A stretch of 64,000 nucleotides of DNA, taken from positions 62,001 through 126,000 of the forward strand of contig NZ_NRSM01000007.1 in assembly GCF_016584105.1 (NCBI RefSeq), given 5' to 3'. Positions 1 to 8,828 of this stretch are shown here, piece after piece; within the stretch, counting starts at the first letter, position 1; each line of letters begins with the position of its first letter. A program made the translations under genes and the position numbers. The DNA is from Ectothiorhodospira shaposhnikovii (lineage in GTDB: Bacteria; Pseudomonadota; Gammaproteobacteria; Ectothiorhodospirales; Ectothiorhodospiraceae). Below the pieces are notes generated by a model. That model ran no database searches and had not been told where the DNA came from. It was given only the letters and a program-made list of their open reading frames with translations.

Positions 1-1305
1 CATGAAGGCCTTGAAACGGTGACGGGACAGATTGCGCACGATGATGCGGGTGGGCTGGGACAGATGGCGACCCAGGGCCGAGCCCTCCAGCCAGGAAGGC
101 CTGAACCGTACCGGTGACGGTGGACGCATGGCCTGTGCGGGCGGCAGTCTGACCGCCTGATTCACCGCTCGCCAGGTCCCCACCAAGGCCGCCGCCGCCG
201 CCACCACCAGGGCCAGCAGGATCACCCGGAGCTGGAGTCGGAAACTCATTTCGGGAAACCGGTAATATTCCGCATACACTCCGGCCAGGGCCTCGGCGGA
301 CCAAGCACCCAATACGATGCCCAGCATGCAGCCCACCCCTACGATCAAACCGGTCAGCAGGCCGAAATGGGCGGCAATCTCGCCATTCCCGTAACCAAAG
401 GCCTTGAGAATGGCCACCTGCTGGCGCTGGGTCCGGACAATGCGTCCCATCAGTATGTTCAGCAGGAAGGCGGCCACCCCCAGAAAAATGCTGGGCAGCA
501 TCACCGCCATCACACGCAGCTGATCCAGCTCTTCCGACAGGAAGCGATGGGAAACCTGATCCTCCCGACCCACGGCGCCGATGCCGCCATGGGGGGCCAG
601 AAGCCGGTCAAGGGACTCAATCACCGCCGCCTCCACCGCACCGGCCTGCAGGGAGATCAGCACACTGTTGAAGGCACCCTCCAGGTCCATCGCCTGGGCC
701 AACCCCCGGCGGTTCATCCACAGGACCGCATAACGCTGGTAGTCCGGCAACAGATCGGCCGGGCCCACCTGATAGATGAACTCCGGGGACAGGGCAACAC
801 CGCGGATGGTGAGGCGTTCCAGGCGGCCATTGATGATGGCGGTGAGCATGTCCCCGGGATGAAGGTCATGGGCCTGGGCAAACGGTTCGCTGATGACCAC
901 CTGATCCGCCCGACCCGGCTCGGGCAGGCCGCCCTGCCGCAGATGCAGGCGGTTGAGTGCCGGCTGGCGGCCCTCGGGCACGGAAAGGATCATGCCCCGT
1001 ACCGGTTCATTGAAACCCGGCACTTCCAGGCGTACCGGTGCCCTGATCCGGGTCTGCACCCGGTTGACGCCGGGGATCTCTTCCAGGCGAGGGGCAAGCC
1101 CTTCCGGTGCCCGTTTCAGTTCCACAAAGACATCGGCGAAATGGTAATGGTCGTAAAACCGGTCCTTGGACAGGGTCAGCGCATCCAGGGTGGTGACGGC
1201 GAGGATCAGCACCATGACGCCGGCGGCAATCACCACCGCGATGGCGGCCACCTGGCCCTTGAGCCGGGACAGATCCCGCAGCAGTTTGCGGTTCAGGGGA
1301 CCCAT
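1..1305 (-). CDS. ABC transporter permease (FtsX/MacB-like), C-terminus cut by the window
   Basis: The reading frame begins at 1305 on the minus strand and is still open at base 1, so about 435 N-terminal residues are visible. The start [18 protein letters not shown] is followed by a membrane helix (about residues 18-40), a long periplasmic-type region, and then three hydrophobic segments after about residue 270. This layout is typical of FtsX-like permeases of the large two-unit type. The start codon overlaps the stop of the ATPase gene in a TGATG arrangement, so the two are translationally coupled and should form one transporter. The substrate is unknown; the family includes lipoprotein-release, macrolide and peptide exporters. 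The C-terminal half lies outside the window. Confidence 0.85.
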   Translation of the reverse strand, partial: MGPLNRKLLRDLSRLKGQVAAIAVVIAAGVMVLILAVTTLDALTLSKDRFYDHYHFADVFVELKRAPEGLAPRLEEIPGVNRVQTRIRAPVRLEVPGFNEPVRGMILSVPEGRQPALNRLHLRQGGLPEPGRADQVVISEPFAQAHDLHPGDMLTAIINGRLERLTIRGVALSPEFIYQVGPADLLPDYQRYAVLWMNRRGLAQAMDLEGAFNSVLISLQAGAVEAAVIESLDRLLAPHGGIGAVGREDQVSHRFLSEELDQLRVMAVMLPSIFLGVAAFLLNILMGRIVRTQRQQVAILKAFGYGNGEIAAHFGLLTGLIVGVGCMLGIVLGAWSAEALAGVYAEYYRFPEMSFRLQLRVILLALVVAAAAALVGTWRAVNQAVRLPPAQAMRPPSPVRFRPSWLEGSALGRHLSQPTRIIVRNLSRHRFKAFM

Positions 1306-2021
1306 CACCAATGGAGCTGTCCCGGAGACTTACGCGCCGGGTTTTCCACAACGGAATGCACACGACCATCGGCCAGTCTCACCACCCGGTCGGCCATCTC
1401 CCCGATGACCGCATTGTGGGTGATCACGGCCGTGGTGGTGCCCAGTTCCTGGTTGATCTGCTGAATGACCTGCAACACCCGGATACCGGTACGGGAGTCC
1501 AGGGCGCCCGTGGGCTCATCGCAAAGCAGCACATCGGGGCGTTTGGCAATGGCCCTGGCAATGGCCACCCGCTGCTGCTCACCACCGGACAACTGGGCGG
1601 GAAAATGATCCATGCGGTCTTCCAGCCCCACCAGCGACAGCGCACTGTCGGGCGTCATGGGGTCACGGGCAATCTCGGTGACGATCGCCACATTCTCTCG
1701 CGCGGTGAGACTGGGGATGAGGTTGTAGAACTGAAAGACAAAACCCACGTGATGACGGCGGTAGGCGGTCAGAGCCTTGTCACCGGCATGGGCCAGATCC
1801 TGATCACGGTAACGCACCACACCGCCATCGGCATGATCCAGCCCCCCCAGGATATTGAGCAATGTGGACTTGCCGGAACCCGAGGCCCCCAGCATCACCA
1901 CCAGTTCGCCGGCGTAAAGGGTCAGATCCACACCACGCAGGGCCTGAATACGGACCTCGCCCATCAGGTAGGTCTTGGTAACCCCGCTGGCCTGGAAGAC
2001 CACATCTCGATGTCCGCTCAT
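1305..2021 (-). CDS. ABC transporter ATP-binding protein (LolD/MacB-type)
   Basis: This 238-residue nucleotide-binding subunit has Walker [10 protein letters not shown] at 45-53, a Q-loop glutamine near 97, the signature [10 protein letters not shown] at 144-153, Walker B LLCDEPTG at about 165-172 and an H-loop histidine near 202. The DEPTGALD form is characteristic of the LolD/MacB/FtsE group, which works with FtsX-like permeases. Its stop codon overlaps the permease start, so the two form an operon. It should hydrolyse ATP at the cytoplasmic face to drive the permease. No adaptor or outer-membrane gene is seen beside it, and the substrate cannot be named. Confidence 0.9.
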   Translation of the reverse strand: MSGHRDVVFQASGVTKTYLMGEVRIQALRGVDLTLYAGELVVMLGASGSGKSTLLNILGGLDHADGGVVRYRDQDLAHAGDKALTAYRRHHVGFVFQFYNLIPSLTARENVAIVTEIARDPMTPDSALSLVGLEDRMDHFPAQLSGGEQQRVAIARAIAKRPDVLLCDEPTGALDSRTGIRVLQVIQQINQELGTTTAVITHNAVIGEMADRVVRLADGRVHSVVENPARKSPGQLHW

Positions 2022-2118
2022 ACCGTGAATACCGGCTTGTGGATCAAAAAATCCCCAGGACCCGAACCCCGCTCAAGCCAGGGATGCATGGAGCGCCCCT
2101 CCATCTCATCCCCGGTGC

Positions 2119-2182
2119 ATTCCCGCGAAAGCGGGAATCCAGTCGCGGATTGAACATTCTGCACGCCATTCGCGGGAATGGC
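2119..2182. repeat. Paired palindromic repeat, copy 1
   Basis: A perfect hairpin, ATTCCCGC-GAAA-GCGGGAAT, lies at 2119-2138, followed by a second hairpin, GCCATTC-GCGG-GAATGGC, at 2165-2182. The pair fills the gap between gshA and the ABC ATPase gene. Four more related pairs occur in the window at about 16991, 32362, 36930 and 58230, always between genes. Confidence 0.8.
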
Positions 2183-2207
2183 GGCAGGAAACTGCTCCAG
2201 CGATGCC

Positions 2208-3779
2208 CTAACGGAAATAGCGCCGCAGGTATTCAGGGAAGGAGATGTCATCCTCTGCCTCCATCCGTCGCTGGCGCGCCAGGGAAGCCAGGGCCTCGGC
2301 CTCCAGCATGGCCTCCCGGGACGGATCCGGGGCCACATCACGGAAAAAGGCGGCGTGGGCCAGGGACATCCGGCGGGCGAATTCGTGGAAGCCATGCTCT
2401 GCCTCGCACATGAGGGCCAGCATGCGGGCCGAGGGCGTCAGTCCGGCATCCGCCACCTTGGCCTGCTGCTCGGCCAGCGAGGCCGAATAGGGCCGTGACG
2501 GCTGTCCGTCATCCAGCACCCTGCACAGGAGCGCCATACGGTCCAGCACTTCAGTCGCCCAGGCTCGCAACGGGACCTGCTCGCCGCCACGCAGTAGCCG
2601 CAGGGCAGGATCCCTGCCACGGTGAGCCGTAGCGCTCTGGTTATGATCAATGGCGTAGCGTTCCACATCACTGATGGGCGGGCTGTCCAGCAACAGGGCA
2701 AAGATCATGAACGCCTCCAGAAAACGCAGCTGCGACTCATTGACCCCCAGCGGATCAAAGGCATTCACATCCACCGAACGTAACTCCACATATGCCACCC
2801 CCCGGCGCTGCAACGCCACGGTGGGCCGCTCGTCACCCTCGGTCAGGGGCTTGGGGCGCACGGTACTGTAGTACTCGTTCTCAATCTGGAGGATATTGGC
2901 ATTGAGCTGACGATATTCTCCGTCCACCTCCACGCCAATACGGGCGTATTCCGCCGACGGCGTGGTGATGGCGTGGGAAAGACCACGGACATACCCCTCC
3001 AGGCTGTCATAGTTTGCCTTGATGCCGCTTTCTTCCTCCTTGCGGTTCTGATAGCCGATGTCTCCCATGCGCAGACTGGTGGCCCAGGGCTCAAAAAAGG
3101 TGCTCTCATCGAATTCCGCCAGCGTGGTGGGCCTGCCGGCAAGAAAAGATCGGCACACCGCCGGCGAGGCCCCGAAAAGGTAGGGGATCAGCCATCCCAG
3201 GCGCTGGAGATTGCGGATCATGCCGAAGTAGCCCTGGTCACGGAACCGGCGGATGTCCTCCCCCCCTGCCCCCAGCACCTGCTGATAGATGGGCCAGAAA
3301 CACTCACCCATGGAAAAGTTGAAATGCACCCCGGCGATGACCTGCATCAGCCGTCCATAGCGATGGCCCAGCCCCAGACGATAGATGGTCTTCATGCGAC
3401 CCGCGTTGGAGTGACCATAACGGGCCACGGGTATCCCCGCCTCTCCCGCCAGCACACAGGGCATGCTGGTGGCCCAGAGAAACTCCTCGCCGATCCGGGG
3501 GTAGGTGAAGACATGCAAATCCCGCAGAAAATCAAGGGCCTCGCCCGGTGTTTCACAGGGTGGGGTAATGAATTCCAGCAGGGCCTCGGAATAGTCGGTG
3601 GTGATCCAGGGGTGGGTGAGCGCTGCCCCAAGGTCCGTGGGATGGGGCGTCTGGGCGATGCTGCCGTCCTTATCGACGCGCAGACTTTCCTTTTCCAGGC
3701 CGATTCGGGTGCCTCGCAGACACTGGGCGCCGCCCAGTTCAAGGATCTGCCGCAGGCGTGTTTCACAGGTGGTGTACAA
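2208..3779 (-). CDS. gshA: Glutamate-cysteine ligase (gamma-glutamylcysteine synthetase)
   Basis: GshA catalyses the ATP-dependent joining of glutamate and cysteine, the first step of glutathione synthesis in the cytoplasm. The 523-residue protein matches the enterobacterial GshA family in length and in the segments GLEKESLRV (27-35), LTHPWITTDYSEALLEFITP and LNANILQIENEYYSTVRPKP. The start codon is TTG. It is supported by GGAG eight bases upstream, and the nearby ATG is out of frame and stops after three codons. E. coli gshA also uses TTG. Glutathione production fits with oxyR and the disulfide-exchange genes elsewhere in the window. gshB is not here. Confidence 0.95.
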   Translation of the reverse strand: MYTTCETRLRQILELGGAQCLRGTRIGLEKESLRVDKDGSIAQTPHPTDLGAALTHPWITTDYSEALLEFITPPCETPGEALDFLRDLHVFTYPRIGEEFLWATSMPCVLAGEAGIPVARYGHSNAGRMKTIYRLGLGHRYGRLMQVIAGVHFNFSMGECFWPIYQQVLGAGGEDIRRFRDQGYFGMIRNLQRLGWLIPYLFGASPAVCRSFLAGRPTTLAEFDESTFFEPWATSLRMGDIGYQNRKEEESGIKANYDSLEGYVRGLSHAITTPSAEYARIGVEVDGEYRQLNANILQIENEYYSTVRPKPLTEGDERPTVALQRRGVAYVELRSVDVNAFDPLGVNESQLRFLEAFMIFALLLDSPPISDVERYAIDHNQSATAHRGRDPALRLLRGGEQVPLRAWATEVLDRMALLCRVLDDGQPSRPYSASLAEQQAKVADAGLTPSARMLALMCEAEHGFHEFARRMSLAHAAFFRDVAPDPSREAMLEAEALASLARQRRMEAEDDISFPEYLRRYFR

Positions 3780-3892
3780 CGTCAGTTCTCCATCGGAGCC
3801 GTGCTCTACGTCCTGATCATACTAAGCACGGGACTGGAAAGGCCATCTTGCCCGCCCCATAATCCCCCTGAACATCAGTCACCCTACGCCCC

Positions 3893-4675
3893 ATGATCCC
3901 CCTCCTGAAGGCCTGGCAAAGACGCCGCGCACTTGCCCACGCTCCCATTCCCGACACCCTCTGGTCCTCGGCCCTGGCGACCCAGCCCATGCTGACCGGA
4001 CTGAGCGGCACCGAACGGGCGGAGCTTCGGCGTCTGGCCACCCTTTTCCTGCATGAAAAACGTCTTTATGGCGCCCATGGGCTGGACCTTACCCCCGCCA
4101 TGGCAATGCACATCACCTTGCAGGCGTGCCTGCCGATCCTGAAGCTGGGGATCGACTGGTATGACGAATGGACAAGTGTCGTCGTCTATCCCGATGACTT
4201 CATGCCACGACGGGAATTCATGGACGATGAGGGCATCCTGCACCTGGATGACAGCCCACGCAGCGGCGAAGCATGGGAGCGAGGCCCGGTGCTGTTGTCC
4301 TGGGCCGCCATCGCCGCGGGCGAGCCACTGGCCATTCATGAATTCGTCCATACCCTGGATCTGCGCAACGGCGTTGCCAACGGCATGCCGCCCCTGCACC
4401 GGGAAATGTCCATCCAGGACTGGACCCAGGCCCTGAGCACGGCCTACGATGCACTCGTTATCCGGCTGGATCGGGAGGAGCCAGTGACAATGGACCCCTA
4501 TGCCGCTACTGATCCGGGTGAGTTCTTTGCCGTAATGAGCGAATATTTCTTTACCGAACCCTGGACCCTGGCTCAGGCCTACCCCGATGTCTATGGGCAA
4601 TTCCGTCAATTCTACCGCCAGGATCCCTTGGCCCGGTTGCCCAAGGGTCCTGGTCGTCGCACGTTTGAGGAGTAA
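3893..4675 (+). CDS. mtfA: Zinc peptidase of the MtfA (M90) family
   Basis: This 260-residue protein is the usual length for MtfA, the 'Mlc titration factor'. The zinc motif HEFVH is at 149-153, and one of the glutamates in EFFAVMSEYFF (210-220) should be the third ligand. In E. coli, MtfA binds the glucose repressor Mlc and has aminopeptidase activity. Whether a Mlc homologue exists here is unknown, so the role is by family only. It is cytoplasmic with no signal peptide. The DUF2058 gene follows three bases after its stop, so the two are probably co-transcribed. It diverges from gshA. Confidence 0.88.
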   Translation: MIPLLKAWQRRRALAHAPIPDTLWSSALATQPMLTGLSGTERAELRRLATLFLHEKRLYGAHGLDLTPAMAMHITLQACLPILKLGIDWYDEWTSVVVYPDDFMPRREFMDDEGILHLDDSPRSGEAWERGPVLLSWAAIAAGEPLAIHEFVHTLDLRNGVANGMPPLHREMSIQDWTQALSTAYDALVIRLDREEPVTMDPYAATDPGEFFAVMSEYFFTEPWTLAQAYPDVYGQFRQFYRQDPLARLPKGPGRRTFEE

Positions 4676-4678
4676 GAC

Positions 4679-5206
4679 ATGACCCAGAGCCTTCGCGAGC
4701 AACTGCTCCAGGCCGGACTGGTCACCGAAGAGCAGGTCAGGAAGGTCGAGCAGGCCAGAGCGCCCGAGGCCCGTCAAGGCAAGCGAAGCGGGCCGCAAAA
4801 CGGCAAACCCGCCAAGGCGGGTGAAAAGGTCAAGGCCAGGCCCAGGCGTAAGGCGCGCAAAAACCCGGAACGAGGTTCCGCCAGGAGCCACAATCAGTTA
4901 CCGTCTTCAGTGGTTACAAAAGCGCCACTCTCGCCAGCCGCCGATGCACGGGCACTCAAGCAGCAGCTCCGGGAACTGGTGACCGCCCACCGCGTGAACA
5001 AGGAGGAAGCCGACGTGCCCTATCACTTTCAGGTGGGCACCACCATCAAGCATCTCTATGTCACATCGGAACAGCAGGAAGCCCTGGCGGATGGCCGTCT
5101 TTGTATCGCCTTTCTGGATGGACGACGCAACCTGCTGCCCAGCGAGCAGGGGCGTGAGATCCTACGCATCGACCCCAGCCGCACGGTCATCTTCCCCGGA
5201 GATTGA
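4679..5206 (+). CDS. DUF2058 (YaiL-like) protein
   Basis: This 175-residue protein has the conserved N-terminus MTQSLREQLLQAGLVTEEQ and a C-terminal domain (about 85-175) with YHFQVGTTIKHLYVTSEQ, both typical of the DUF2058/YaiL family. Between them is a very basic, low-complexity linker (about 30-80) rich in Lys, Arg and Ala, which suggests nucleic-acid contact. YaiL has been described as nucleoprotein-like, but its function is not established. A GAGGAG ribosome binding site overlaps the end of mtfA. Confidence 0.85.
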   Translation: MTQSLREQLLQAGLVTEEQVRKVEQARAPEARQGKRSGPQNGKPAKAGEKVKARPRRKARKNPERGSARSHNQLPSSVVTKAPLSPAADARALKQQLRELVTAHRVNKEEADVPYHFQVGTTIKHLYVTSEQQEALADGRLCIAFLDGRRNLLPSEQGREILRIDPSRTVIFPGD

Positions 5207-5300
5207 TGAACCCGGCCCATGACCTGCCTGGTCCGACAGGGCCAGGCCCTGATCGTGAGAACGATCAACGATCATTGATGAACCAACACAGGCTCAAGAC

Positions 5301-5726
5301 ATGCGACGCAACAGAACCGACCTACTCCCCCTCCCGGCACTGATGCTGATCGCCCTGCTGGGATGGGGTCAAGCAGCTCTCGCCGCCCCCTCCGGAAGCA
5401 GCGCCACCTTCCCGGGCTACATCCCCCTGCAGCCGGCCCTCGTGGTCAACCTGGACAATCCCAGACGCGCCCAGTATCTGCAACTCAATGCCCAGCTCTA
5501 TGTGGAAACGGCACGGGATGCCCAGCTGGTGGAGCATCACATGCCGATCATCCGTCACCATCTGATCATGTTTTTTGGTGGTCGTGATCCGGATCTTGTA
5601 CAAACCTCCGCAGCCCGTGAGCAGCTCCGCGGCGAAGCCCTGGACACCCTGCGCCAGATCATGACGGAATACATCGGCGCACCGACCATCAACGGGCTGT
5701 ATTTCACAAGTTTCATCGTGCAGTAA
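5301..5726 (+). CDS. FliL-like periplasmic protein
   Basis: This 141-residue protein has a cleavable-looking signal peptide (residues 1-29, cutting near AALA-AP) instead of the membrane anchor of true FliL. The rest matches the FliL domain: YIPLQPALVVNLDNP, LQLNAQLYVETARD, HHMPIIRHHLIMFFGG and a tail ending in GLYFTSFIVQ. FliL supports the flagellar stator, but no flagellar gene is nearby, so this is probably a paralogue with another envelope role. The 94-base gap before it contains two small inverted repeats without a T-run. Confidence 0.8.
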   Translation: MRRNRTDLLPLPALMLIALLGWGQAALAAPSGSSATFPGYIPLQPALVVNLDNPRRAQYLQLNAQLYVETARDAQLVEHHMPIIRHHLIMFFGGRDPDLVQTSAAREQLRGEALDTLRQIMTEYIGAPTINGLYFTSFIVQ

Positions 5727-5781
5727 TCGATTGGCGCCGGTGCGGCTGCCGGATGCCACCGACAACAGGGAGACATAGCCA

Positions 5782-6618
5782 ATGAAACGCCAGAACCATG
5801 AAGACAAGGGCCTCCCGGGCCTGTTGCTCAAACCTGCCGCCCTGAGCCTCACCCTGATATCCATGCCGTTATGGGCCGGTGAGTCATTCCAGCCCTCCCA
5901 TTTCAACCCAGCGCTTCTGCTCGCCCAGGCAGGTCTGCCCGATGCATCGGGCACGGAACACGAACTGTCTCCGAGCATCCCGGAAATGGAAGCTCCGCGG
6001 AATGAACTTCGAGATCAGGACCCGCCCGGCATGGATACCACGGCACCTGACCGGCCTGCCCAGCCAGAGGCCGGTTCGCTGCCGCCGGAGCAAACACCAC
6101 CCGCCTTCCCCGAACCCACGCCCGCGGAGCCGGTGCACACGCCCGAAGCACATCCGGAGCCCGGCCTCCCCGAACCCACCCCGCCGGAAGCCCCGGCACC
6201 GACCATGGATCATGTCCCAGAACCGGCAACAACGCCCAGCATGGAACCCCGGCCAACACCGGCTGTGCCGGATGCCAGATCGTCCGTGCCGGGACCAAGG
6301 GGACATGTGGCCCGCGCCCAGTTCACATCGGAAGTGCGGGGACGCGAGCCCATTGATCAACTCAGCCGCCTGGATCATCAGACCCGGCAGATCCAGTTCT
6401 TCACCGAAATCATGGATCATGAAGGTGGAGAGATCATCCACCGCTGGTGGTACGGGTCACAGTCCATGGGGGATATCCGCTTTCAGGTCGGAGGTCCCCG
6501 CTGGCGGGTATGGTCCACCAAGACACTGAAGCCCGAATGGGCGGGCGTCTGGCGCGTGGAGGTGGTGACCCAGGATGGCGAGGTGCTTGAAGAACGCCGG
6601 TTTGAGCTGACGCCCTGA
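5782..6618 (+). CDS. Secreted proline-rich protein with a C-terminal DUF2914 domain
   Basis: This 278-residue protein has a signal-peptide-like N-terminus (about 12-33), then a low-complexity Pro/Glu/Ala/Thr region (about 60-170) that looks like an extended periplasmic spacer. The C-terminal domain (about 185-278) has the DUF2914 hallmarks HRWWYGSQSMGDIRFQVGG and the closing EWAGVWRVEVVTQDGEVLEE. It follows the FliL-like gene by 55 bases and is probably in the same unit. The function of DUF2914 is unknown. The spacer could let the globular end reach across the periplasm or peptidoglycan; this is inference. Confidence 0.78.
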   Translation: MKRQNHEDKGLPGLLLKPAALSLTLISMPLWAGESFQPSHFNPALLLAQAGLPDASGTEHELSPSIPEMEAPRNELRDQDPPGMDTTAPDRPAQPEAGSLPPEQTPPAFPEPTPAEPVHTPEAHPEPGLPEPTPPEAPAPTMDHVPEPATTPSMEPRPTPAVPDARSSVPGPRGHVARAQFTSEVRGREPIDQLSRLDHQTRQIQFFTEIMDHEGGEIIHRWWYGSQSMGDIRFQVGGPRWRVWSTKTLKPEWAGVWRVEVVTQDGEVLEERRFELTP

Positions 6619-6716
6619 CTCAGGCCTGCCAGGACAGTGATCTCGTGGTCCTGTCCATGAGACTGCGTGGGCGGGTTACGTGCCCCGGAACGGACCCGCC
6701 CCGCAACTTCACACCA

Positions 6717-8627
6717 TCAATTCATCCCATCGGACTCCGCCATTTCCAGCGCCTCGCAGGCCTCCAGCCATGCGGATTCCACCTCGGCCAGGCGTCGGGA
6801 TTTTTCCGCCTGGCTGGCCAGCAATGACTGCAGACGTTCCCTGGCGGTCGCATCGTAGATCCCCGGGTCCGCCAAGGCCTCATCCAGAGACTGCTTTTCC
6901 CGTTCCAGGACTTCGTGCTCCCGTTCCAGGCGCCTCACCTGATCCCGCAGGGGCTTGAGCCGTTGCCGGAGTGCCGCCTCGTCCCGCTTGCGCGCCTTGC
7001 GGGACGCCGCGCTCTGTTCGCCACCGATTTCCCGGTCATCACCGCCTCCCCGAGTCCGTTCCCGAGCTGCCAGCCAGTCCCGATAATCGTCCAGATCTCC
7101 CTCAAAACCCTTGGCATCGCCATCGGCCACCAACAGAAACTCGTCACAGACACTGCGCAACATGTGACGGTCATGGGATACCAGCACCACCGCCCCCTCG
7201 AAATCCTGCAGGGCCTGCTCCAGGGCATGGCGCATATCCATGTCCAGGTGGTTGGTGGGCTCATCCAGCAACAGCAGGTTGGGCCGCTGCCAGACCAGCA
7301 GGGCCAGCACCAGCCGGGCCTTCTCTCCTCCCGAGAAAGGCCCCACCGGCGCCAGGGCCTGATCCCCCACGAAACCGAAACCACCGAGAAAATTCCGCAG
7401 CTCCTGCTCCCGTATCCGGTTGTCCAGTCGCTGCAAATGCAGCAGGGGACTGGCCTCCGGGTCCAGTTGTTCCAGTTGGTGCTGGGCAAAATAACCCACC
7501 GCCAGATCGGGCGCCGGCTCCCGGTTGCCATTCAGGGGAGCCAGGTCACCGGCCATGATCCGGATAAGGGTGGACTTGCCCGCACCATTGGGGCCGAGCA
7601 GCCCCAGTCGTGCCCCGGGGTGCAAGGAGAATTTCACCCCATGTATCACCGCCGTCCCGCCGTACCCGCCGGATACCCGATCCAGCTTCAGCAGGGGATC
7701 GGGCAACCGCGACGGTTCGCGAAAGGCAAAACGAAACGGTGAGTCCGCATGGACCGAAGCCACCCGGGTCATGCGCTCCAGGGCCTTGAGACGGCTCTGG
7801 GCCTGGCGGGCCTTGCTGGCCTTGGCCCGGAACCGGGCCACGAATTTCTCCATGTGCTCGATTTCACGCTGCTGGCGCTCATGCAGAGCCTGCTGACGGG
7901 CCAGGGCCTCGGCACGGGCCAGTTCGAAGGCGGAATAATCGCCGGTATAGAGCCGGATACCGCCCTGTTCGATATGGGCCACATGGGTCACCACCCGATC
8001 CAGGAAATCGCGGTCATGGGAGATCAGCAGCAACGTGCCCGGATAGGATAACAGCCACTGTTCCAGCCACAGCACCGCCTCCAGGTCCAGATGGTTGGTG
8101 GGCTCATCCAGCAACAGCAGATCAGACCGGCACATGAGGGCACGCCCCAGGTTCAGGCGCATGCGCCAGCCGCCGGAGAAGGAAGCCATGGGGCGCCGTT
8201 CATCCCCCGGCTGAAAACCCAGGCCATGGAGCAGCCTGCCGGCCCGGCTTTCCGCAGTCCAGGCATCGATGGCGTCCAGACGGGCATGCAGTTCACCCAC
8301 CCGGGTACCTTCTCCAGCGGCCTCCGCCCCGGCCAGAGCCTCCTGCAAGCGACGCAATTCGCCATCGCCGTCCATCACATAATCCAGGGCGCTGCGTTCG
8401 CTGCCCTCCACCTCCTGGGCCACATGGGCAATGACCCAGTCCGCGGGCAGGTTGCATTCCCCCTGGTCGGGGGCCAGTTCTCCCTGCAGCAGGGCAAACA
8501 GGCTGGACTTGCCGGTGCCGTTGGCGCCGGTCACGCCCACCCGCCAACCCGGGTGAATGGTGAGATCCGCGTCCTGGATCAAGACCCGGGTGCCGCGTCT
8601 TACGGAAAGGTGTTCAAGTCTGAGCAT
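6717..8627 (-). CDS. ABC-F family ATPase, YheS-like
   Basis: This soluble protein of 636 residues has two ABC domains and no membrane segments, matching the length and sequence of E. coli YheS, a ribosome-associated ABC-F translation factor. Walker A GANGTGKSS and GPNGAGKST, two signatures (FSGGWRMRLNL and FSGGEKARLVL) and two LLLLDEPTNHLD Walker B motifs are all intact. A basic linker separates the domains and a coiled coil forms the C-terminus. The frame extends 41 codons further upstream, but the family N-terminus is MLRLEHLSVRRG, so I start at 8627. It diverges from the diguanylate cyclase gene. Confidence 0.92.
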   Translation of the reverse strand: MLRLEHLSVRRGTRVLIQDADLTIHPGWRVGVTGANGTGKSSLFALLQGELAPDQGECNLPADWVIAHVAQEVEGSERSALDYVMDGDGELRRLQEALAGAEAAGEGTRVGELHARLDAIDAWTAESRAGRLLHGLGFQPGDERRPMASFSGGWRMRLNLGRALMCRSDLLLLDEPTNHLDLEAVLWLEQWLLSYPGTLLLISHDRDFLDRVVTHVAHIEQGGIRLYTGDYSAFELARAEALARQQALHERQQREIEHMEKFVARFRAKASKARQAQSRLKALERMTRVASVHADSPFRFAFREPSRLPDPLLKLDRVSGGYGGTAVIHGVKFSLHPGARLGLLGPNGAGKSTLIRIMAGDLAPLNGNREPAPDLAVGYFAQHQLEQLDPEASPLLHLQRLDNRIREQELRNFLGGFGFVGDQALAPVGPFSGGEKARLVLALLVWQRPNLLLLDEPTNHLDMDMRHALEQALQDFEGAVVLVSHDRHMLRSVCDEFLLVADGDAKGFEGDLDDYRDWLAARERTRGGGDDREIGGEQSAASRKARKRDEAALRQRLKPLRDQVRRLEREHEVLEREKQSLDEALADPGIYDATARERLQSLLASQAEKSRRLAEVESAWLEACEALEMAESDGMN

Positions 8628-8773
8628 GGCCCGGAGTGTATCAGTCTGCCCGGGAAGACCGCAGTCCCAACTTTCCGGCACCTGCGGCACGAAATGGCCG
8701 ACAACAGCGTCATAATCCCGCCACTGGGACCGGGCGAGCTCACAACCCACTGTTTTAAAAAGACTCTAAAAAA

Positions 8774-8789
8774 TGGCATGAAAATCGCT
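8774..8789 (+). promoter_or_regulatory. Candidate sigma-54 (-24/-12) promoter for the diguanylate cyclase gene
   Basis: The sequence TGGCATGAAAATCGCT matches 10 of the 12 fixed positions of the RpoN consensus TGGCACG-N4-TTGCW, including the invariant GG and GC with exact ten-base spacing. It lies 39 bases before the GGDEF gene start, giving a leader of about 30 bases. No enhancer-binding site was identified. Confidence 0.55.
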
Positions 8790-8828
8790 TAATACAATGC
8801 ACAGAGGAACTGATCCGAGACAGGACCC

